Below are positions 1-7,149 of a DNA stretch of 7,602 bases, piece by piece. The stretch is taken from contig JAIOSR010000181.1 in the NCBI GenBank assembly GCA_021107495.1, forward strand, positions 1 through 7,602. Direction: 5' to 3'. Under the pieces are notes generated by a model. The model searched no databases and was not told the origin of the DNA. It worked only from the letters and a program-made list of their open reading frames with translations. The stretch's first letter is position 1; each line of letters begins with the position of its first letter. The position numbers and the translations under genes are program-made. The DNA comes from Desulfobacterales bacterium. Its GTDB lineage: Bacteria > Desulfobacterota > DSM-4660 > Desulfatiglandales > Desulfatiglandaceae.

Positions 1-152
1 ACAGTGCCTATTACTCCGAAGTGGCGGAAAAGGAGCTCTTCCTCAAACCCGTTAAGCAGGCCCTGAAGGCGCTCCAGGGAGAATGGCCTTCGTACGTCCT
101 CAATCCCGAGGTAAAAGACAGGTGGCTTGAGAAATGGGGAAAAACCGCCTGA
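1..152 (+). CDS. D-isomer-specific 2-hydroxyacid dehydrogenase, C-terminal end (partial)
   Basis: The reading frame is open from the left edge (first full codon at 3) to TGA at 150-152 and gives 49 residues, beginning SAYYSEVAEKEL and including LNPEVKDRW near the end. An AYYSxEA-like start followed about 30 residues later by a (V)xNPEV motif is how the catalytic-domain tail of the phosphoglycerate dehydrogenase / D-2-hydroxyacid dehydrogenase family ends. In that family the catalytic His sits just before the Ala-Tyr-Tyr-Ser stretch, so here it would lie immediately upstream of the window. These enzymes reduce 2-keto acids or oxidise D-2-hydroxyacids with NAD(P) in the cytosol. The substrate cannot be told from this fragment. 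The stop lies about 30 bp before an acyl-CoA ligase remnant on the same strand. The family call is based on short motifs only. Confidence 0.6.
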   Translation, partial: SAYYSEVAEKELFLKPVKQALKALQGEWPSYVLNPEVKDRWLEKWGKTA

Positions 153-182
153 CGCCGTCTGCGATCCCCGAGCGGCTGAAAC

Positions 183-563
183 CAAACTGGAGATATGGGC
201 CGTTTTGACGTGGATGGTTATCTATGGTTTTTGAGGCCGAAGGGGGAAAAAGAGCTCATAAAACCGGGGGGAGAAAACATTTACCCGGCGGAGTTGGAAA
301 AAGCGATTCTCCAACACGAAAAGGTCGTTGAAGTCAGTGTCATCGGTGTGCCTGATAAAAAATGGGGAGAGGCGATCAAGGCCATATGCGTCCCGGAACA
401 GGGGAAAGCTCCGGACCCGCAGGAATTAGCCGAATTCGTGGCCGCAAAAATCGCGCGATATAAAAAGCCGCAATATGTGACATTCGTGGATGCCCTTCCA
501 AAAACCGAGAAAGGTGAAATTGACAGGGATCGAGTGAAAAAGGATCACGGCGGTAAATACTGA
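183..563 (+). pseudogene. Acyl-CoA synthetase (AMP-forming), C-terminal domain remnant
   Basis: The longest ATG-started frame is 195-563 (122 residues), but homology visibly begins a few codons earlier: QTGD at 183-194 precedes MGRFDVDGYLWF, giving the family motif TGDxGRxDxDGY. In-frame TGA at 177-179 blocks anything further upstream. The rest is the small C-terminal domain of ANL-superfamily ligases: hinge motif KELIKPGGENIYPAE (residues 19-33 from the ATG), then VIGVPDKKWGEA, IARYKKP, and LPKTEKGEID at 101-110. The large N-terminal domain (P-loop, ATP- and acyl-binding; roughly 400 residues in family members) is absent, so this cannot be a complete ligase. GGAG lies only 2 nt before the ATG, too close for normal initiation. 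Residue 108 is Glu where most members have the catalytic Lys (PKTxxGK). I read it as a deletion remnant next to the upstream dehydrogenase gene. A free-standing domain protein is possible but less likely. Confidence 0.8.
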
Positions 564-583
564 TTTGCTGACAGATATCATCT

Positions 584-611
584 TTTCCACGTTTTTGATA
601 TTACGTGGAAT
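584..611. repeat. Inverted repeat between convergent genes
   Basis: TTCCACGT at 585-592 is an exact inverted match to ACGTGGAA at 603-610, separated by 10 nt. It lies in the 90-bp gap between the ligase remnant and the nrdJ stop codon, which converge on it. Position suggests a transcription end for one or both, but neither strand has a clear T-run directly after the stem, so an intrinsic terminator is not established. Confidence 0.4.
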
Positions 612-653
612 GTAATAAGGCAGGTTCTTTTATTTGCGCGAGATCCGGCAAGA

Positions 654-3143
654 TTATCCGCATTTGGTGAAGCCGCAGAAATGACATGTCATGCAGCCCT
701 CTTCAAAGCTTATGGTGTTGCCGCATTCGGGGCAGGTTTCTCCTAAAAGGCTGTTTTCATGTTTCCCGCGACCCTTTTTGGGGTTATTCGACATATAGCG
801 TTTCTCGAGGACCCGGCTTATGGCATCCGGTATGGAAAGGACCAGACCGTCCTTTTGAAACACCGGGTGTTCTCCGCCTATCCCTTTTAGCTGTTCCACG
901 ACCTTTTCCACCCTTACCCCGGACCGGAGTGCCAGGGAAACAAGTCTGCCGATTGCCTCTGTCTTGGCAGTGGTGGATCTTCCGGATTTGCCTATGGTGG
1001 CAAAGACCTCAAAGGGCCGGTCTTCATATTCCGTTACCGTAACATAAAGGTTACCCATACCCGTTGTCATCCTGGTGGTAAAGCCTTCCAGGGTATCGGG
1101 CCTTTCTTTTACCGCGGACATAAAGACATCTTCTTTCGTTTCCTTGTCCGTAAAAGAAAGGACCTGGTTTTCCTTGCTCCCGTCCCTGTAAATGGTTACG
1201 CCTTTGAGGCTCAAATCATAGGCAAGGTCGTATACTTTCTTCACGTCCTCCACCGTGGCATCGTGGGGCAGGTTGACGGTCTTTGAAACCGCATTGTCCG
1301 TATACTTCTGAAAAGCTGCCTGCATAAGGATGTGCCATTCGGGCGATACGTCATGGGCCGTTACAAAGACCTCTCTTATGTCCTCGGGTATTTCCTTTAT
1401 GTCCTTGATCGTGCCCTTTTTGGCAATGGTATCCATCAGTTCTTCACTGTAAAAACCCCTTTCTTTGGCCATCCTTTCAAAATACGGGTTCACCTCTAAA
1501 AGTTCGTCATTATCCATTACGTTTCTCACGAAACTGAGGGCAAACAGGGGTTCGATCCCGCTGGAACAGTCTGCAAGAATGCTCAATGTGCCGGTAGGGG
1601 CGATGGTGGTTGTGGTTGCGTTTCTGTAAGTGCAGCCTTTCCGGGTATTGTAAATGCTTTCATCAAAATTTTCAAAGACACCCCTTTCTTCGGCTAAGGA
1701 TCCGGATGCCTCATGGGATTCCCTGTCTATGAAACCCATGACTTCCTCTGCAGTTTCAAGCGCCCTGTCCGAGTTATAAGGAATCCCCAACCGGTAAAGC
1801 ATGTCGGCAAACCCCATGACCCCGAGTCCGATTTTACGGTTGCCCTTAACCATTTTTGTGATTTCCGGCAGGGGATACCTGGAAACATCAATGGCATCGT
1901 CCAAAAAACGAATCGTCCACCAGACAAGATCCTTCAGGCCATTGTAATCAATGGAAGGCCCCCCGTCATCTTCAATCACATATTTGGCCAAGTTTATGGA
2001 CCCCAGGTTACACGCCTCCAAAGGAAGAAGCGGCTGTTCCCCGCAGGGGTTCGTGCTCTCTATGGCACCCAGGGCCGGGGTCGGGTTATCCGCATTCATC
2101 CTGTCTAAAAACACAATGCCCGGGTCACCGTTTTCCCATGCCTGTTTGACTAAGGACTGATAAACTTGAGAGGCCTGCAACTCCCCGACCTTTTTTTCGT
2201 CCCTCGGATCTATCAGGTCATAGCTACTCTCATTCTTTACCGCTTCCATAAAGTCCTTTGTCACGCCAACCGAAAGGTTGAAATTGTTCAGGTCCTGATT
2301 CTTCTTTTTGCTGTAGATGAATTCCATGATGTCCGGGTGGTCCACCCTGAGGATGGCCATATTGGCCCCGCGGCGCGTGCCTCCCTGCTTGACCTGTTCG
2401 GTGGCAGTATTAAAGATCCTCATGAAGGAAACCGGCCCGGAAGCCACGCCGCCGGTTGTACCCACCCTGCTTTTCTTGGGTCTTAAGCGGGAGAAAGCAA
2501 AACCGGTTCCGCCGCCCGACTTGTGGATCAGGGCGGCATTCTTGAGGGCATCAAAAATACCCTCCATGCTGTCTTCAACGGGCAAAACAAAACAGGCAGC
2601 AAGTTGACCCAACCTGCGCCCGGCGTTCATCAAGGTGGGGGAATTGGGCAGGAATTTAAACTCCCGCATCATTCCGTAAAAGATTTCCTCCATCTTCATT
2701 GCAAGGGCATCGTCCCCGTAGTTCTTTTCCGCCTTTGCAATACTATGGGCTACGCGTCTGAACATCTGTTCCGGGGTCTCAACAGTTCTCCCCTTCTTGT
2801 CTTTCTTAAGATATCGCCTCTCCAGGACCCTTTTGGCATTCTCGGAAAGGACCGGTCCGTTTTTAATAAAAATGGACTTGTTCAGCCGTACGGGCGATGT
2901 CCTGCTCAGCCCATATTCCAGCAGCTTGGCCTCTATAATCTTCTCTACCACGGGCATGGTAATCGTCTGAAGTGCCATCTTGCCGATCTCTTCTCGCATA
3001 AAACGGCTGATATCCATGGCCTGGGCCTGATCCATGGGGTTTTCTTTGACTAAAAGATCCGAAAACCGGTGATCGTCCCACCTGTAGGTAGTAAGATCAA
3101 AGCTACCCTCTTCAGTGATCAATATCTTACCTTTTTGCCCCAT
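654..3143 (-). CDS. nrdJ: Class II (adenosylcobalamin-dependent) ribonucleoside-diphosphate reductase
   Basis: This cytosolic enzyme reduces ribonucleotides to deoxyribonucleotides using a thiyl radical generated from adenosylcobalamin, so it needs no oxygen and no small subunit. Numbered from the upstream ATG at 3149 (831 residues), visible landmarks are: LAACFVLPVEDS with redox Cys186; the substrate region KSGGGTGFAFSRLRP (210-224); NPCGEQPL with Asn367, radical Cys369 and Glu371; ACNLGSINL with redox partner Cys380; ATTTTIAPTGTLSILAD (511-527); and TVNLP (624-628). The Cys186/369/380 spacing matches the class II catalytic triad. The tail has Cys806, 809, 819, 822, 825 and 830, a zinc-ribbon/redox-shuttle tail of the kind that re-reduces the active site. 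I see no VxKRDG-type ATP-cone at the N-terminus. The chosen start is the second ATG (3143, 829 residues), because GGGGAGG at 3150-3156 abuts the first ATG but lies 6 nt from the second. It is probably under NrdR control (see promoter). Confidence 0.97.
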   Translation of the reverse strand: MGQKGKILITEEGSFDLTTYRWDDHRFSDLLVKENPMDQAQAMDISRFMREEIGKMALQTITMPVVEKIIEAKLLEYGLSRTSPVRLNKSIFIKNGPVLSENAKRVLERRYLKKDKKGRTVETPEQMFRRVAHSIAKAEKNYGDDALAMKMEEIFYGMMREFKFLPNSPTLMNAGRRLGQLAACFVLPVEDSMEGIFDALKNAALIHKSGGGTGFAFSRLRPKKSRVGTTGGVASGPVSFMRIFNTATEQVKQGGTRRGANMAILRVDHPDIMEFIYSKKKNQDLNNFNLSVGVTKDFMEAVKNESSYDLIDPRDEKKVGELQASQVYQSLVKQAWENGDPGIVFLDRMNADNPTPALGAIESTNPCGEQPLLPLEACNLGSINLAKYVIEDDGGPSIDYNGLKDLVWWTIRFLDDAIDVSRYPLPEITKMVKGNRKIGLGVMGFADMLYRLGIPYNSDRALETAEEVMGFIDRESHEASGSLAEERGVFENFDESIYNTRKGCTYRNATTTTIAPTGTLSILADCSSGIEPLFALSFVRNVMDNDELLEVNPYFERMAKERGFYSEELMDTIAKKGTIKDIKEIPEDIREVFVTAHDVSPEWHILMQAAFQKYTDNAVSKTVNLPHDATVEDVKKVYDLAYDLSLKGVTIYRDGSKENQVLSFTDKETKEDVFMSAVKERPDTLEGFTTRMTTGMGNLYVTVTEYEDRPFEVFATIGKSGRSTTAKTEAIGRLVSLALRSGVRVEKVVEQLKGIGGEHPVFQKDGLVLSIPDAISRVLEKRYMSNNPKKGRGKHENSLLGETCPECGNTISFEEGCMTCHFCGFTKCG

Positions 3144-3149
3144 GAACAT

Positions 3150-3156
3150 CCTCCCC
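3150..3156 (-). promoter_or_regulatory. Ribosome binding site deciding the nrdJ start
   Basis: On the minus strand GGGGAGG is followed directly by ATG (3147-3149), TTC, then ATG (3141-3143). Zero spacing makes the first ATG a poor start; six nucleotides to the second is normal. This favours initiation at 3143 and a protein two residues shorter than the longest frame. Confidence 0.7.
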
Positions 3157-3168
3157 GGTATCGTATCT

Positions 3169-3185
3169 CAAAAGTTGCGCTTTTG
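3169..3185. repeat. Small hairpin in the nrdJ leader
   Basis: CAAAAG at 3169-3174 and CTTTTG at 3180-3185 form a perfect 6-bp stem around a 5-nt loop. It falls in the transcribed leader of nrdJ, about 13 nt upstream of its Shine-Dalgarno sequence. There is no following T-run in the nrdJ direction, so it is not an obvious terminator. Its function is unknown. Confidence 0.3.
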
Positions 3186-3250
3186 TTTCCGGCAGGTTGA
3201 TCCTTTTTTCTATGTGCCGCCTAAATCCTGACATATTACCCGAAGCTATA

Positions 3251-3279
3251 ATTTTCTTATACAATATATAGTATGTCAA
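3251..3279 (-). promoter_or_regulatory. Sigma70-type promoter of nrdJ
   Basis: On the minus strand TTGACA (3279-3274) is a perfect -35, followed after 17 nt by GAAAAT (3256-3251), a 4/6 match to the -10 consensus. Transcription would start near 3244, giving a leader of about 100 nt. The spacer contains an NrdR-box-like palindrome, which supports both calls. The -10 is imperfect, so the exact start is uncertain. Confidence 0.6.
3259..3274. promoter_or_regulatory. NrdR-box-like operator
   Basis: ATACAATATATAGTAT is a 16-bp palindrome that matches the NrdR-box consensus (acaCwAtATaTwGtgt, as I recall it) at 14 of 16 positions, including the whole core CWATATATWG. NrdR is the conserved ATP-cone repressor of ribonucleotide reductase genes, and its boxes overlap nrd promoters. 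Here the box occupies the promoter spacer and touches the -35 of nrdJ, the expected position for repression. The nrdR gene is not in this window. Confidence 0.8.
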
Positions 3280-3288
3280 GGGAAAATC

Positions 3289-3304
3289 ACCCCATATTTA
3301 ATGC
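3289..3304. promoter_or_regulatory. Possible second, degenerate NrdR box
   Basis: ACCCCATATTTAATGC agrees with the same 16-bp consensus at 11 positions and is centred 30 bp from the strong box. NrdR boxes usually come in pairs about three helical turns apart, so the phase is right. The match is weak and could be chance in AT-rich DNA. Confidence 0.35.
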
Positions 3305-3305
3305 C

Positions 3306-3332
3306 TTGCCCATTATTCGCAACTGGTATACA
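3306..3332 (+). promoter_or_regulatory. Candidate promoter for the M16C peptidase gene
   Basis: TTGCCC (3306-3311) and TATACA (3327-3332) are separated by 15 nt, and the -10 is preceded by TGG at 3324-3326, which would make it an extended -10 element. Transcription would begin near 3339, about 60 nt before the ATG. Spacing is short and the hexamers are partial matches, so this is tentative. Confidence 0.3.
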
Positions 3333-3360
3333 AAAAGTTAAGGCTTTCATACCACGAAGG

Positions 3361-3386
3361 AATCGCGGATAAATCCGCTCCCACAG
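3361..3386 (-). repeat. REP-like extragenic palindrome
   Basis: The palindrome GCGGAT-AA-ATCCGC (3365-3378) is preceded, on the minus strand, by CTGTGGGA and followed by CGATT. A GTGGGAG head followed by a GC-rich imperfect palindrome GCGGATTTATCCGC is the typical layout of REP elements, which are dispersed between genes of many proteobacteria and mobilised by RAYT (TnpA-REP) transposases. Only one copy lies in the window, so its repetitive nature is inferred from resemblance. It ends directly at the Shine-Dalgarno of the downstream peptidase gene and would form a hairpin in its mRNA leader. Confidence 0.65.
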
Positions 3387-3398
3387 GAGGGAAAAGAA

Positions 3399-6317
3399 AT
3401 GACCATAACCCACGGCTTTAAGCTTGAAACGGACCGGGACATAAAGGAATTGAAGACTCAAGCCAGGCTCTATCGCCACGAAAAGACCGGGGCCGAGCTT
3501 TTGTCCCTTATAAATAACGATGAGAACAAGGTATTCGGCATCACTTTTCGCACACCGCCCGTGGATTCCACGGGAATCGCACACATCCTGGAGCACTCCG
3601 TTCTCTGCGGTTCACGCAAGTACCCGGTCAAGGAACCCTTTGTGGAGCTGCTGAAAGGCTCTCTGAATACCTTTCTGAATGCCTTTACCTACCCCGACAA
3701 GACATGCTACCCGGTGGCCAGTCAAAACCTTCAAGACTTCTATAACCTCATAGACGTTTATTTGGATGCCGTGTTCTATCCCCACCTGACCCCCTTTATC
3801 TTTCAGCAGGAGGGCTGGCATTTTGAACTGGAAGATTCGGGTAAACCCATTACATACAAGGGCGTTGTCTTTAATGAGATGAAAGGGGCCTACTCTTCTC
3901 CCGATAACATACTTGTGGAGAAATCCCAGCAATCCCTGTTCCCGGACAATACCTATGGCCTTGATTCCGGGGGAAACCCGAAACACATTCCCGACCTTAC
4001 CTTTGAGCAATTCCGGGCCTTTCATCAAAGATACTATCACCCTTCAAATGCCCGCATCTATTTCTACGGGGACGATGATCCTGAAACACGGCTGAAACTC
4101 GCAAACGGTTATCTAAAGGCGTTTGATCCTATTCTGCCGGATTCCACCATTCCACTGCAGCCTCCTTTTCAAAAACCCGGGCACATGGAGCACCCCTTTA
4201 TGGTGGGTGAGGAAGAAGTGTCCAAGGCAAAGGGTATGGTCACGCTCAACTGGCTGCTTCCGGAAACAACGTCGGTTCAGACCAATTTCGCCCTGCGAGT
4301 CCTTGAGTATGCACTCTTAGGCATGCCCGGCTCCCCCCTTCGTAAGGCCCTTATTGACTCGGGACTGGGGGAGGATATTGCGGGCGAGGGTCTGGCCACG
4401 GAATTGCGTCAGATGTATTTCTCCACCGGCCTGAAGGGGATTGACATAAAAAATACAGGGCAGGTTGAATCCCTTGTCACGGACACCCTTGCCGACTTAG
4501 CCCGAAAGGGGATCGATCCTCTCACCATTGAAGCTGCACTCAACACCATCGAATTCGGGTTGAGGGAAAACAACACCGGCCATTTCCCTCGGGGCCTTCT
4601 CCTGATGCTCCGTTCCCTGACCACCTGGCTTTATGACGGCGATCCCTTGGCCCTGCTTGCATTTGAGGAACCACTTGAGGCCGTAAAATCGGGTGCGAGA
4701 TCGGAAAGCGGCCTTTTTGAGCAGATGATCAATCGTTTTTTTCTGGCAAACCCCCACCGCACTACCCTGACCCTCAAACCCGATCCCGATTTGCGCGAAA
4801 CCGAGGAAGCCGGTGAAAAAGAGAGGCTTGCTACGGCCCGTTCGGCCATGGGCCCGGACAAAGTGACCGGCGTACTAAAAAACACACGGGAGCTGAAGCG
4901 CCTTCAGGAAACGCCCGATCCACCAGAGGCACTGGCTACCATACCCGTCCTCAAACTCGAGGACCTGGAAAAAAAGAACACGACCATTCCGATTTCGCAT
5001 TTTGATCGGCAGGGAGCGCCGGTCCTGTTTCACGACCTTTTTACAAACGGCATTGCATATCTGGATCTCGGGTTCAATCTTCGGGCACTGCCCGATAAAT
5101 ACCTGCCATATGTTTCGCTTTTTGGCCGCGCCCTTGTTGAAATAGGGACGGACAAGGAGGATTTTGTCACACTAACCCAGCGCATCAGCCGTAAAACAGG
5201 AGGGATCGGCCCTCAGACCTTTACATCGACAATAAAAGATTCAAAGCAGTGTGCCGCCTGGCTCTTTTTGTGCGGCAAGGCCATGCTTAAACAGACAGAG
5301 GACCTGGTCAATATATTGCAGGATGTCCTGCTTACGGTTCGATTTGACAACCGGGACCGGTTCCGGCAAATGGTCTTAGAGGCAAAGGCCAGGGCCGAGC
5401 AGAACCTGGTCCCCCGAGGACACCAGATAGTCAACCTGCGCATCAGGTCCCATTTTGGCGAGTCCCATCGGGTGGCGGAACAGATGGGTGGGTTAAGCTA
5501 CCTCTTCTTCCTGAGGAAACTGGTCCTGGACGTGGAAAAAGACTGGGATGGCGTCCTTTCAGTGCTCACGGACATGCGCCGTATCCTCGTGAATCGAGGT
5601 AACATGATATTTAACGTCACCCTGGACAACGACAGTTGGTCCGGTTTTGAAAAACAGGTGAATCGGTTTATAGACGCGCTGCCCCATGGCCCTGTCACAA
5701 AGGCGGACTGGGCATTCAAAGCCCCCGCCCCTTTTGAGGGAATGACCGTCCCTTCACAGGTCAACTATGTGGGCAAAGGCGCCAATCTTTTTGACATTGG
5801 TTATGGTTTCCACGGGTCTTCCTTAGTGATCACCCGCTACCTGCGTAATACCTTTCTGTGGGACCGGGTCCGTGTCCAGGGCGGGGCCTACGGGGCCTTC
5901 TGTCTCCTTGACCGCATGTCGGGTGCACTCACCTTTGTATCCTACCGGGACCCTAATCTTCTTGATACCATAGAAACCTTTGACCGGTCGGCCTCGTTTC
6001 TTGAGGATATGGACCTTGGGGAAGAAGAACTTACAAAAAGCATTATCGGCGCAATCGGTGACCTGGACAGTCATATGCTTCCGGACGCCAAGGGTTTTGC
6101 ATCGATGGTTCGTTATCTGACAGGCGATACGGAAGAGGCCCGGCAGCGAATACGGGATGAGATTTTAGGCACAAAAGCGTCCGATTTCAAGGACTTTGCC
6201 CGAATGCTGGAGCAGGTAAAAGAAAAGGGAATAGTCAAGATCCTGGGATCCCCGAACGCCATTGAAAAGGCGACAACCGAGCGTCCGGGCTGGCTCGATA
6301 TTGTCAAGGTTCTTTAG
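3399..6317 (+). CDS. M16C family zinc metallopeptidase (PreP-like / insulinase superfamily)
   Basis: The 972-residue product matches the usual 970-1000 residues of single-chain M16C peptidases, which close as a clam-shell around unstructured peptides and degrade them. Residues 20-230 form the catalytic domain: the inverted zinc motif HILEH (His62, Glu65, His66) lies in GIAHILEHSVLCGSRKYPVK, and the distal zinc ligand is Glu160 in VVFNEMKGAYSSPDN. About 250-430 is the inactive M16 partner domain. Near 505-755 is the M16C-associated linker region, beginning TPDPPEALATIPVLKLEDLE. The last domain has GGAYGAF and SYRDPNLL (Arg850), matching the C-terminal half that completes the active site in PreP. 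No signal peptide or membrane segment is visible, so it should be cytosolic. GGAGG at 3386-3390 lies 8 nt from the ATG and supports the start. The gene stands alone, divergent from nrdJ and convergent with tetR. All key residues are present. Confidence 0.96.
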   Translation: MTITHGFKLETDRDIKELKTQARLYRHEKTGAELLSLINNDENKVFGITFRTPPVDSTGIAHILEHSVLCGSRKYPVKEPFVELLKGSLNTFLNAFTYPDKTCYPVASQNLQDFYNLIDVYLDAVFYPHLTPFIFQQEGWHFELEDSGKPITYKGVVFNEMKGAYSSPDNILVEKSQQSLFPDNTYGLDSGGNPKHIPDLTFEQFRAFHQRYYHPSNARIYFYGDDDPETRLKLANGYLKAFDPILPDSTIPLQPPFQKPGHMEHPFMVGEEEVSKAKGMVTLNWLLPETTSVQTNFALRVLEYALLGMPGSPLRKALIDSGLGEDIAGEGLATELRQMYFSTGLKGIDIKNTGQVESLVTDTLADLARKGIDPLTIEAALNTIEFGLRENNTGHFPRGLLLMLRSLTTWLYDGDPLALLAFEEPLEAVKSGARSESGLFEQMINRFFLANPHRTTLTLKPDPDLRETEEAGEKERLATARSAMGPDKVTGVLKNTRELKRLQETPDPPEALATIPVLKLEDLEKKNTTIPISHFDRQGAPVLFHDLFTNGIAYLDLGFNLRALPDKYLPYVSLFGRALVEIGTDKEDFVTLTQRISRKTGGIGPQTFTSTIKDSKQCAAWLFLCGKAMLKQTEDLVNILQDVLLTVRFDNRDRFRQMVLEAKARAEQNLVPRGHQIVNLRIRSHFGESHRVAEQMGGLSYLFFLRKLVLDVEKDWDGVLSVLTDMRRILVNRGNMIFNVTLDNDSWSGFEKQVNRFIDALPHGPVTKADWAFKAPAPFEGMTVPSQVNYVGKGANLFDIGYGFHGSSLVITRYLRNTFLWDRVRVQGGAYGAFCLLDRMSGALTFVSYRDPNLLDTIETFDRSASFLEDMDLGEEELTKSIIGAIGDLDSHMLPDAKGFASMVRYLTGDTEEARQRIRDEILGTKASDFKDFARMLEQVKEKGIVKILGSPNAIEKATTERPGWLDIVKVL

Positions 6318-6352
6318 CTATAGAGGTAAAGAAGATAAAGCGGTACTATAGC
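6317..6352. repeat. Inverted repeat at the end of the peptidase gene
   Basis: GCTATAG at 6317-6323 is an exact inverted copy of CTATAGC at 6346-6352 with a 22-nt loop, beginning inside the TAG stop codon of the peptidase gene. It sits in the 77-bp gap between two converging genes. No T-run follows on either strand, so a terminator role is only a guess. Confidence 0.3.
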
Positions 6353-6394
6353 AAAACCTAGGAGTTCAAAGGGAATCGGGTTGAGGAGTCCTAA

Positions 6395-7012
6395 TTATTT
6401 TCTGAGCGACCACAGGATATTTGACACTTGAAGCTCAATATATTTATCAAGGGTGAGACGATTCTTAAAATGCCACCTCTTTAAAATCCAGGTATGGGCT
6501 GCCATTAGAATATTATATGCCATCAGATCAACATCAACTTTTCTAAATACCCCCAGAGTTATCCCTTCATTGATCATTTGACTAAAAACATTGCTTACCT
6601 CGACCTCAAGCTCCATAACACGCGCCTTGGATGCCTTGTCAAGGGAATTGGATTTTTGATAAATCAAAAGGCACTTTTCCCTTTGCTGATCAACCACCCT
6701 GAAATACAGCCTTGCGGCAATAGACAACTTCTCTTCAGGATCATCAATCCCCCGGATCATGTCGAGGAGGTTATTGCGGAAGGTATTCAAGACATCTTCC
6801 ATGATCATTCGCATGATCTCAGTCTTCTTTTTTACATAATGATATGTGACCGGAAGGCTTACACCGGCTGCTTCTGAAATCTCCTGAATGGATGTGGCAT
6901 TAAAACCCTTTTTGGCATATAGAGTGCTTGCCGCATCAATGATTTGTTTCCTTACCTTACCAGCATCCGTTATCTGATCGAGCACTGTTAATTTACTTTT
7001 GTGTATGTCCAT
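6395..7012 (-). CDS. TetR/AcrR family transcriptional regulator
   Basis: The 205-residue protein has the standard TetR layout and length. Residues 19-66 form the DNA-binding domain: KVRKQIIDAASTLYAKKGF, then helix-turn-helix TSIQEISEAAGVSLPVTYHYV (40-60) and KKKTEI. Residues 75-205 are an all-helical ligand-binding/dimerisation domain ending in HTWILKRWHFKNRLTLDKYI, a C-terminal style I associate with TetR regulators of acyl-CoA and aromatic metabolism in anaerobes; the ligand is unknown. The start at 7012 is supported by a weak GGTG 7 nt upstream on the minus strand. The gene is convergent with the M16C peptidase and divergent from the RACo-like gene, its most likely target besides itself. 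A palindrome covers its ribosome binding site, suggesting autoregulation. The gene is visibly more AT-rich than nrdJ and the peptidase gene. Confidence 0.93.
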   Translation of the reverse strand: MDIHKSKLTVLDQITDAGKVRKQIIDAASTLYAKKGFNATSIQEISEAAGVSLPVTYHYVKKKTEIMRMIMEDVLNTFRNNLLDMIRGIDDPEEKLSIAARLYFRVVDQQREKCLLIYQKSNSLDKASKARVMELEVEVSNVFSQMINEGITLGVFRKVDVDLMAYNILMAAHTWILKRWHFKNRLTLDKYIELQVSNILWSLRK

Positions 7013-7014
7013 AT

Positions 7015-7035
7015 CTTTTCACCATATCTGAAAAG
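7015..7035. promoter_or_regulatory. Candidate TetR operator over the tetR ribosome binding site
   Basis: CTTTTCA (7015-7021) and TGAAAAG (7029-7035) are exact inverted arms around a 7-nt centre, a 21-bp palindrome of the size TetR dimers bind. It lies just upstream of the tetR start and includes its GGTG. It is about 60 bp downstream of the predicted transcription start, so it would act as a roadblock or as an mRNA hairpin masking the ribosome binding site. Confidence 0.4.
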
Positions 7036-7099
7036 GTGATTAAACCTCTTCCCTTACATAAAAAGTTTAATTAACAAAAACGCTCTTTTTTGGACAAGA

Positions 7100-7128
7100 A
7101 TTATAGAAATATTTAGCTTATGTGTCAA
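7100..7128 (-). promoter_or_regulatory. Perfect-consensus sigma70 promoter for tetR
   Basis: On the minus strand TTGACA (7128-7123), a 17-nt spacer and TATAAT (7105-7100) match the sigma70 consensus at all 12 positions with ideal spacing. Transcription would start near 7093 and run into tetR with a leader of about 80 nt. Such a strong promoter for a regulator gene implies repression, probably by its own product. Confidence 0.8.
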
Positions 7129-7149
7129 GGTTGGAACCAAATGCCCGCC

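Noticed and set aside
1713..3053. Several plus-strand open frames inside nrdJ
   Set aside because: They are antisense shadows of a strongly conserved gene and their translations show no family features.
3150..3250. Possible cobalamin riboswitch in the nrdJ leader
   Set aside because: The minus strand has a partial B12-box-like AACCTGCCGG, and nrdJ can be riboswitch-controlled, but no GCCACTG core is seen and the predicted leader is only about 100 nt. NrdR control explains the region better.
3612..6307. Open frames on the minus strand and in other frames within the M16C peptidase gene
   Set aside because: The peptidase frame is intact with all catalytic motifs; the others are by-products of its composition.
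6578..6877. 99-codon plus-strand frame opposite tetR
   Set aside because: Antisense to a clear TetR protein, with no motif of its own.
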